A stretch of DNA of 8,931 bases from NCBI GenBank assembly GCA_937901625.1, contig CALDIE010000133.1, forward strand, positions 1-8,931, given 5' to 3'. Of this stretch, positions 5,277-8,931 are shown piece after piece (positions within the stretch are counted from its first letter, which is position 1; each line of letters opens with the position of its first letter). The translations under genes were made by a program, and so were the position numbers. The notes beneath the pieces were generated by a model. That model was not told the origin of the DNA, searched no databases, and saw nothing but the letters and a program-made list of their open reading frames with translations. This DNA is from an uncultured Lachnospiraceae bacterium. Its GTDB lineage: Bacteria > Bacillota > Clostridia > Lachnospirales > Lachnospiraceae.

Positions 5277-5309
5277 AAAAAAGTGACAGTAGGTACGTCC
5301 CCGTGTCAC
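5277..5309 (-). terminator. REP-like palindrome, copy 3, overlapping the rdgB stop and followed by T6
   Basis: The 27-base palindrome (5283-5309) has GTGACA/TGTCAC arms and a GG/CC inner pair around a five-base centre, and matches the palindrome at 5230-5256 at 26 of 27 positions. On the minus strand its first TGA is the stop codon of rdgB (5308-5306), and it is followed by TTTTTT (5282-5277), giving an intrinsic-terminator layout. The stem is short and interrupted, so it would be a modest terminator; the repeat itself is certain. Confidence 0.6.
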
Positions 5310-5926
5310 AGGAGGGATTCAAAGAGGAGGAGGTCGCGCATGGCGCGGAGGCCTTTGCCGCGGTGGCTGATGGCATTTTTCTGCTCGGAGGTCATCTCGG
5401 CTGTGGTGCAGCCGTACTCCGGCACGTAGAAGAAGGGATCGTAGCCAAAGCCCCCTTCTCCTCTGATCTCGTGGGCAACCGTTCCTTCGATGGTACGCCG
5501 TAAGGTGTAGGTCTTATGTCCGGGGACGACGGCAGCGATGGAGCATACAAATCTGGCTGTCCGCTCCTGCTCCGGAACATCTTTCATTTCACGGATAATA
5601 TCCGTCATCGCTTCCGTGTAAGTGCGCTCTCCAAGCCAACGGTGGGACAAAACGCCGGGCATCTTGCCCATGGCGTCGATCTCCAATCCGGAATCATCCG
5701 CCATAACGATCGCGTCCGCGTACTCCGGTTTATGTTCTTTAACAAATGCCGCAACTGCCTCTGCTTTGATTGCCGCATTCTCTTCAAACGTAGTGCCGTT
5801 TTCCTCTATCTCACCTTCAAAGCCGATCTCCTGCATGGGGATCAGTTCCACATCCAGACCGCTTAGTATTTCTTTGATCTCCCGTACCTTGTCCTTGTTG
5901 GTAGTCGCAAATATGATCTGTCTCAT
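5306..5926 (-). CDS. rdgB: XTP/dITP pyrophosphatase (RdgB/HAM1 family)
   Basis: This 206-residue house-cleaning enzyme hydrolyses non-canonical purine triphosphates (XTP, dITP, ITP) to the monophosphate and pyrophosphate, keeping them out of DNA and RNA. Family motifs are all present: the substrate loop ATTNKDK at residues 7-13, EENGTTFEENAAIKA at 41-55, ADDSGLEIDAMG at 76-87 (with the catalytic Asp), PGVLSHRWLGE at 90-100, GEGGFGYDPFF at 156-166 and ISHRGKGL at 186-193. AAGGAG lies 10 bases before ATG 5926. It follows the methyltransferase gene by 87 bases and is probably in the same operon. The last residues (LLLFESLL) end in a TGA that belongs to a REP-like palindrome, so the C-terminal tip may have been set by insertion of that repeat. 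Confidence 0.95.
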   Translation of the reverse strand: MRQIIFATTNKDKVREIKEILSGLDVELIPMQEIGFEGEIEENGTTFEENAAIKAEAVAAFVKEHKPEYADAIVMADDSGLEIDAMGKMPGVLSHRWLGERTYTEAMTDIIREMKDVPEQERTARFVCSIAAVVPGHKTYTLRRTIEGTVAHEIRGEGGFGYDPFFYVPEYGCTTAEMTSEQKNAISHRGKGLRAMRDLLLFESLL

Positions 5927-5945
5927 AACTTAATATCTCCTTCTT

Positions 5946-6051
5946 ATCTTTGCGGATTGTCTTTTTTAGGTGGTTTCGGACGTCCGTTTGTCGATTGACA
6001 GACTTTCTTAACCTCATCTTTGCGGATTGTCTTTTTTAGGCGGCTTCGGAC
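5946..6051. repeat. Tandem duplication of the 3' end of the methyltransferase gene (70-base period)
   Basis: Bases 5946-5981 repeat 6016-6051 at 34 of 36 positions, offset by exactly 70. The right copy encodes the last residues of the methyltransferase (PKPPKKDNPQR and stop). The left copy, in the gap before rdgB, encodes the same residues in another frame with its own stop (TAA 5946-5944). Both base differences are silent in that reading (AAG/AAA Lys, CCG/CCA Pro). Confidence 0.9.
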
Positions 6052-7174
6052 CCTGGAACTGGTAAAAATAGGTCTTCATCATACCGTTGTATATCTTCCG
6101 GTTCTTATCGGCTTTTCTTCCTATATCCTTCTCTGCCTGATCATAGGCCGTGATCAGATACATCGACCAGCAGTCCAAAGCTGCATACCTCTCCCCGATC
6201 GTCCTATAGAGTGCGGGAAGGGCTTCTTTTTCTTCCAGTCTCTCGCCGTAAGGGGGGTTGGCGATCAGAAATCCGTACTTTTTCGGGTGGCTTAACTGTT
6301 CCACCGGGCGTACCTGAAAATGGATCAGATTCTCCACGCCGGCGAGCCTTGCGTTGGCTCTGGCGATCTTAATCATATCCGGATCGATATCATATCCCTG
6401 AATATCCGTTTGTACCGTAAGGTCGACCTCTTCTTTGGCTTCCTCTTTGGCATCTTTCCAATACGAAGCCGGGATCAGATGCGGCCATTGCATGGCGGTA
6501 AACTCTCTGTTCATTCCTGGTGCCATATGCGCGGCCATCATCGCCGCTTCGATCGGGAAGGTACCGCTTCCACAGAAAGGGTCCACCAGAATGCGGCTTC
6601 CATTCCACGGTGTTAACATCAAAAGAGCCGCCGCCAGGTTCTCTGCGATCGGAGCCTTGGCCGTCAGTTTCCTGTAGCCTCTTTTATGGAGAGAATCCCC
6701 GGTCGTATCCAGTCCTACCGTCACCTCATCCTTATGAAGAAAAACCCGCACAGGAAAAGGATCTCCGCTTTCCGCAAAGATCTCCCGGTGATATGTCCGC
6801 TTCATCCTCTCGACCATCGCCTTTTTCATCACGGACTGGATGTCCGAGGGGGAAAACAATTTACTCTTAACACTGGCAGCCTTGGTCACCCAGAACTTTC
6901 CGTCCTCCGGGATCCACTCCTCCCACGCGATCGCCCCGGTTCCCTGAAACAGTTCTTCAAAGGTTTCCGCATGGAAACTGCCGCATTTGATCAGGATCCG
7001 TTCCGCACTCCTAAGACCGATATTGGCTCTGCAGACCGCTTCCGCATCGCCGCCGAAGGTTACTCTTCCATCCTCCACTTCGGTGATCTCATATCCCAGA
7101 TCGATGATCTCTCTTTTTAAGACCGACTCCAGACCGAAATGGCAGGGAGCGATCAGTTCCACTCTTTTCATCAT
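6014..7174 (-). CDS. THUMP-domain class I SAM-dependent RNA methyltransferase (RlmL/YpsC-like)
   Basis: This 386-residue protein matches the COG0116 type, the size of B. subtilis YpsC. Such enzymes add a methyl group to the N2 of a guanine in large-subunit rRNA; the E. coli relative RlmL acts on 23S rRNA, but the exact target here is unknown. An N-terminal ferredoxin-like plus THUMP part (about 1-155) is followed by the Rossmann methyltransferase domain: VDPFCGSGTFPIEAAMMA at 197-214 (SAM loop), DIDPDMIKIARANA at 262-275 and the catalytic ANPPYGERL at 305-313. The C-terminal tail GPKPPKKDNPQR is basic and flexible. Two adjacent ATGs (7174 and 7171) may serve as the start; the ribosome binding site is weak. 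A TGATAAGAT extended -10 lies close upstream, with no good -35. The tail is duplicated downstream in another frame. Confidence 0.9.
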   Translation of the reverse strand: MMKRVELIAPCHFGLESVLKREIIDLGYEITEVEDGRVTFGGDAEAVCRANIGLRSAERILIKCGSFHAETFEELFQGTGAIAWEEWIPEDGKFWVTKAASVKSKLFSPSDIQSVMKKAMVERMKRTYHREIFAESGDPFPVRVFLHKDEVTVGLDTTGDSLHKRGYRKLTAKAPIAENLAAALLMLTPWNGSRILVDPFCGSGTFPIEAAMMAAHMAPGMNREFTAMQWPHLIPASYWKDAKEEAKEEVDLTVQTDIQGYDIDPDMIKIARANARLAGVENLIHFQVRPVEQLSHPKKYGFLIANPPYGERLEEKEALPALYRTIGERYAALDCWSMYLITAYDQAEKDIGRKADKNRKIYNGMMKTYFYQFQGPKPPKKDNPQR

Positions 7175-7243
7175 ATCGCCATCTTATCATATTTTGATGT
7201 AAGCGTCTTGCTATTCTTGTCCGCATTTTTTCGGATCATCCCG

Positions 7244-7283
7244 TATGTAACCGGTATGTAACCATACATAACCATATGTAACC
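7244..7283. repeat. Four phased 9-base repeats upstream of the methyltransferase gene
   Basis: TATGTAACC occurs at 7244, 7255 and 7275, with the variant TACATAACC at 7265, giving spacings of 11, 10 and 10 bases. This places one unit on each helical turn. The array lies in the roughly 200-base gap between the kinase and the methyltransferase genes, about 70-110 bases before the latter's start. It resembles a repeated protein-binding site; the rest of the gap holds only the kinase terminator. Confidence 0.7.
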
Positions 7284-7296
7284 AAATATGACGGCA

Positions 7297-7336
7297 GAAA
7301 AAACGCCAAAAGCCTGTGATATGACTTTTGGCGTTT
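7297..7336 (-). terminator. Intrinsic terminator of the sugar kinase gene
   Basis: On the minus strand a perfect 12-bp stem (AAACGCCAAAAG / CTTTTGGCGTTT, arms 7336-7325 and 7312-7301) with a 12-base loop runs into a T-tract. It lies 39 bases after the kinase stop and insulates the methyltransferase-rdgB unit. Confidence 0.92.
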
Positions 7337-7375
7337 CGTTCATACTATAAAGGATGTTGTGGTCAAAAATACCTT

Positions 7376-8931
7376 TTATTCCGCCACATACGTGATCGCC
7401 GCCTGCTCTATCGGAAAAGCCTTCTTAGAGCTTTCCATAAAGACATTGAATCCCTCAATATCCTCTTCCGACGCCATTAACGTAGTACCTGCTCCTTCTT
7501 TGAAAACATTTTCCTTCAGGTAATCCGCAAGACCCTGGCCTTCTTTATGTGCTGCCGCATATAACGCCAGTACGGCAATACCCCAGGCACCGCCCTCTCC
7601 TGCTGTCTCCATAACGGTGATCGGTGTTCCTAAAGCCGCCGAAAGGATCTTCTGTCCGGCTTCAGGGGTCTTAAAATACCCGCCGTGTCCATACAGACAG
7701 TCAACAGAAACCTCTTCCTCTTTTAAGAGGATATCCACACCATACTTAAGCGCGGATACCGCATTGTACAGGTGCAAACGCATAAAGTTTGCAAAACTAA
7801 ATTCCGCATTTGCGCTTCTTACAAAGAGCGGTCTTCCCTCCGAAAAACCGGTAACCGGCTCTCCGGAGAAATAATTATATCCCATCAATCCGCCACAGTC
7901 TGCATCGCCTTTCAGCGCCGACTTAAACATCACCGTGTATAACTGATTCATATCCGGATCGATCCCCATCGCCTGCAGAAATTCCTTAAAGATCCCTGCC
8001 CAGGCATTGATATCGGATGTGCAGTTGTTGCAGTGGACCATGGCCACGGAATCCCCCACCGGAGTCGTCACCACATCGATCTCACGGTGAACGCTCTTTA
8101 ACTTATCTTCCAGAACCACCATGGCAAAGATCGAAGTTCCGGCGGAGACATTTCCCGTCCTGACGGCCACACTGTTGGTTGCCGTCATACCGGTACCGGC
8201 ATCGCCCTCCGGAGGACATACTAAAGCTCCTGCCTCCAGATTTCCGCTGATATCCAAAAGCTTTGCCCCTTCTTCGGTAAGCGTACCCGCGTCCTCCCCT
8301 GCCACCAGTACTTCCGGCAGGATATCGGCCAGTTTCCAGCCATAGCCCAAAGGCGCTGTCAGCTCATCAAACTTTCGCATCATCGTCTCATCATATGTTC
8401 CGGTAAGGGAATCTATCGGAAACATTCCGGAGGCATCTCCTATACCCAACACTTTCCTGCCGGTCATCTTCAGGTGAATATAGCCGGCAAGTGTCGTTAA
8501 ATATGAGATCCTTCCTACATGCTCTTCTTTATTTAAGATAGCCTGATACAGATGCGCTATACTCCATCTCTGGGGGATATTAAAATCAAAAGCCTCCGTC
8601 AGAACGTCCGCAGCCTCCCCGGTGATCGTATTTCTCCAGGTACGAAACGGCACCAGGAGTTCTCCCTTCTCATCAAAGGCAAGATACCCGTGCATCATAG
8701 CGCTAAAGCCGATCGCCCGGATCTTTTTTAACTCCACTCCGTACTGCTCTTTTACATCCTTGCGCAGATCGGCATAGCTCTCCTGTAAGCCTGTCCATAT
8801 ATCTTCCAGGCTGTAGGTCCATACGCCGTTCTCATATCTGTTTTCCCAAGTGTGACTTCCGCTCGCCACCGGTTTGGAATCCGATGTCACAAGAACCGTC
8901 TTGATCCTGGTGGATCCCAACTCAATGCCGA
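7376..8931 (-). CDS. FGGY-family carbohydrate kinase (xylulokinase/L-ribulokinase-like), 5' end missing
   Basis: About 517 residues are visible; the gene continues past the right edge, probably by only 10-25 codons, since the visible part begins GIELGSTRIK, the first phosphate-binding loop normally near the N-terminus. A TTG at 8920 in this frame is an internal Leu codon, not the start. The protein would use ATP to phosphorylate a sugar or polyol, most likely a ketopentose. FGGY features are GSTRIK, FRTWRN (about 17 residues after MHGY), a central GDASGMFPID, the catalytic Asp in PPEGDAGTGMTAT (Asp240 counting from the TTG codon), the ATP-site loop SAGTSIF and the C-terminal GGYFKTPEAGQKILSAALG...GEGGAWGIAVLALY. 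Relatives in Clostridia are annotated as xylulokinase or as an alternative L-ribulokinase. No sugar isomerase or transporter is in view, so the substrate is open. Confidence 0.88.
   Translation of the reverse strand, partial: GIELGSTRIKTVLVTSDSKPVASGSHTWENRYENGVWTYSLEDIWTGLQESYADLRKDVKEQYGVELKKIRAIGFSAMMHGYLAFDEKGELLVPFRTWRNTITGEAADVLTEAFDFNIPQRWSIAHLYQAILNKEEHVGRISYLTTLAGYIHLKMTGRKVLGIGDASGMFPIDSLTGTYDETMMRKFDELTAPLGYGWKLADILPEVLVAGEDAGTLTEEGAKLLDISGNLEAGALVCPPEGDAGTGMTATNSVAVRTGNVSAGTSIFAMVVLEDKLKSVHREIDVVTTPVGDSVAMVHCNNCTSDINAWAGIFKEFLQAMGIDPDMNQLYTVMFKSALKGDADCGGLMGYNYFSGEPVTGFSEGRPLFVRSANAEFSFANFMRLHLYNAVSALKYGVDILLKEEEVSVDCLYGHGGYFKTPEAGQKILSAALGTPITVMETAGEGGAWGIAVLALYAAAHKEGQGLADYLKENVFKEGAGTTLMASEEDIEGFNVFMESSKKAFPIEQAAITYVAE

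Noticed and set aside
5068..5376. 102-codon minus-strand reading frame across the repeats, and the overlapping plus-strand frames at 4958-5429
   Set aside because: They run through the repeats and the end of rdgB, have no ribosome binding site, and their Arg/Ser/Cys-rich translations are what this GC-rich repeat gives in any frame.
7244..7283. CRISPR-like array
   Set aside because: The units are nine bases with almost no spacer and no cas genes are near; the 10-11 base period fits protein-binding sites or slippage.

Overview
The window looks like a chromosomal segment of an anaerobic, low-to-mid GC member of the Clostridia, most likely a Lachnospiraceae-type gut bacterium. This is judged from the gene content, the strong AGGAGG-type ribosome binding sites, TTGACA/TATAAT-like promoters, U-tailed hairpin terminators and tRNA genes with no encoded CCA. 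No 16S or other marker gene is present, so the assignment is an inference.

All the housekeeping genes lie on the minus strand. From right to left along transcription they are: (1) a FGGY-family sugar kinase that runs off the right edge and ends in a good terminator; (2) a THUMP-domain, RlmL/YpsC-like RNA methyltransferase, followed 87 bases later by the RdgB-type XTP/dITP pyrophosphatase; (3) a repeat-filled, GC-rich gap of about 440 bases; (4) a YfcE/MJ0936-type metallophosphodiesterase with its own strong promoter, followed closely by tRNA-Pro(UGG); (5) after an intervening island, tRNA-Gly(UCC) with its own promoter and terminator; (6) a polyamine operon made of an Arg/Lys/Orn decarboxylase (speA type), an aminopropyltransferase (speE) and the first 28 codons of a saccharopine-dehydrogenase-like gene, joined to speE by an ATGA overlap.

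The stretch from about 2900 to 4120, between the two tRNA genes, is different. It is AT-rich and its genes point the opposite way. It holds an XRE-family regulator with an acidic tail and a textbook promoter containing a candidate operator, the frameshifted remains of what looks like a second XRE-type gene starting in an overlap with the first, an unrecognised 96-residue protein and a short, apparently 3'-truncated gene. This looks like a decaying accessory island.

The most interesting structures are small. (a) The rdgB-yfcE gap holds two diverged 84/83-base direct repeats and REP-like 27-base palindromes; one palindrome supplies the rdgB stop codon and is followed by a T6 run, so it may act as the terminator. 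(b) The last codons of the methyltransferase gene are duplicated 70 bases downstream, with two silent differences, and are reachable by a +1 frameshift through an open 24-codon reading frame. (c) Four helically spaced TATGTAACC-type repeats lie upstream of the methyltransferase. (d) The polyamine operon combines an aminopropyltransferase with a carboxyspermidine-type dehydrogenase, while no speD is visible. I see no CRISPR array, insertion sequence, phage gene or clearly new defence system.
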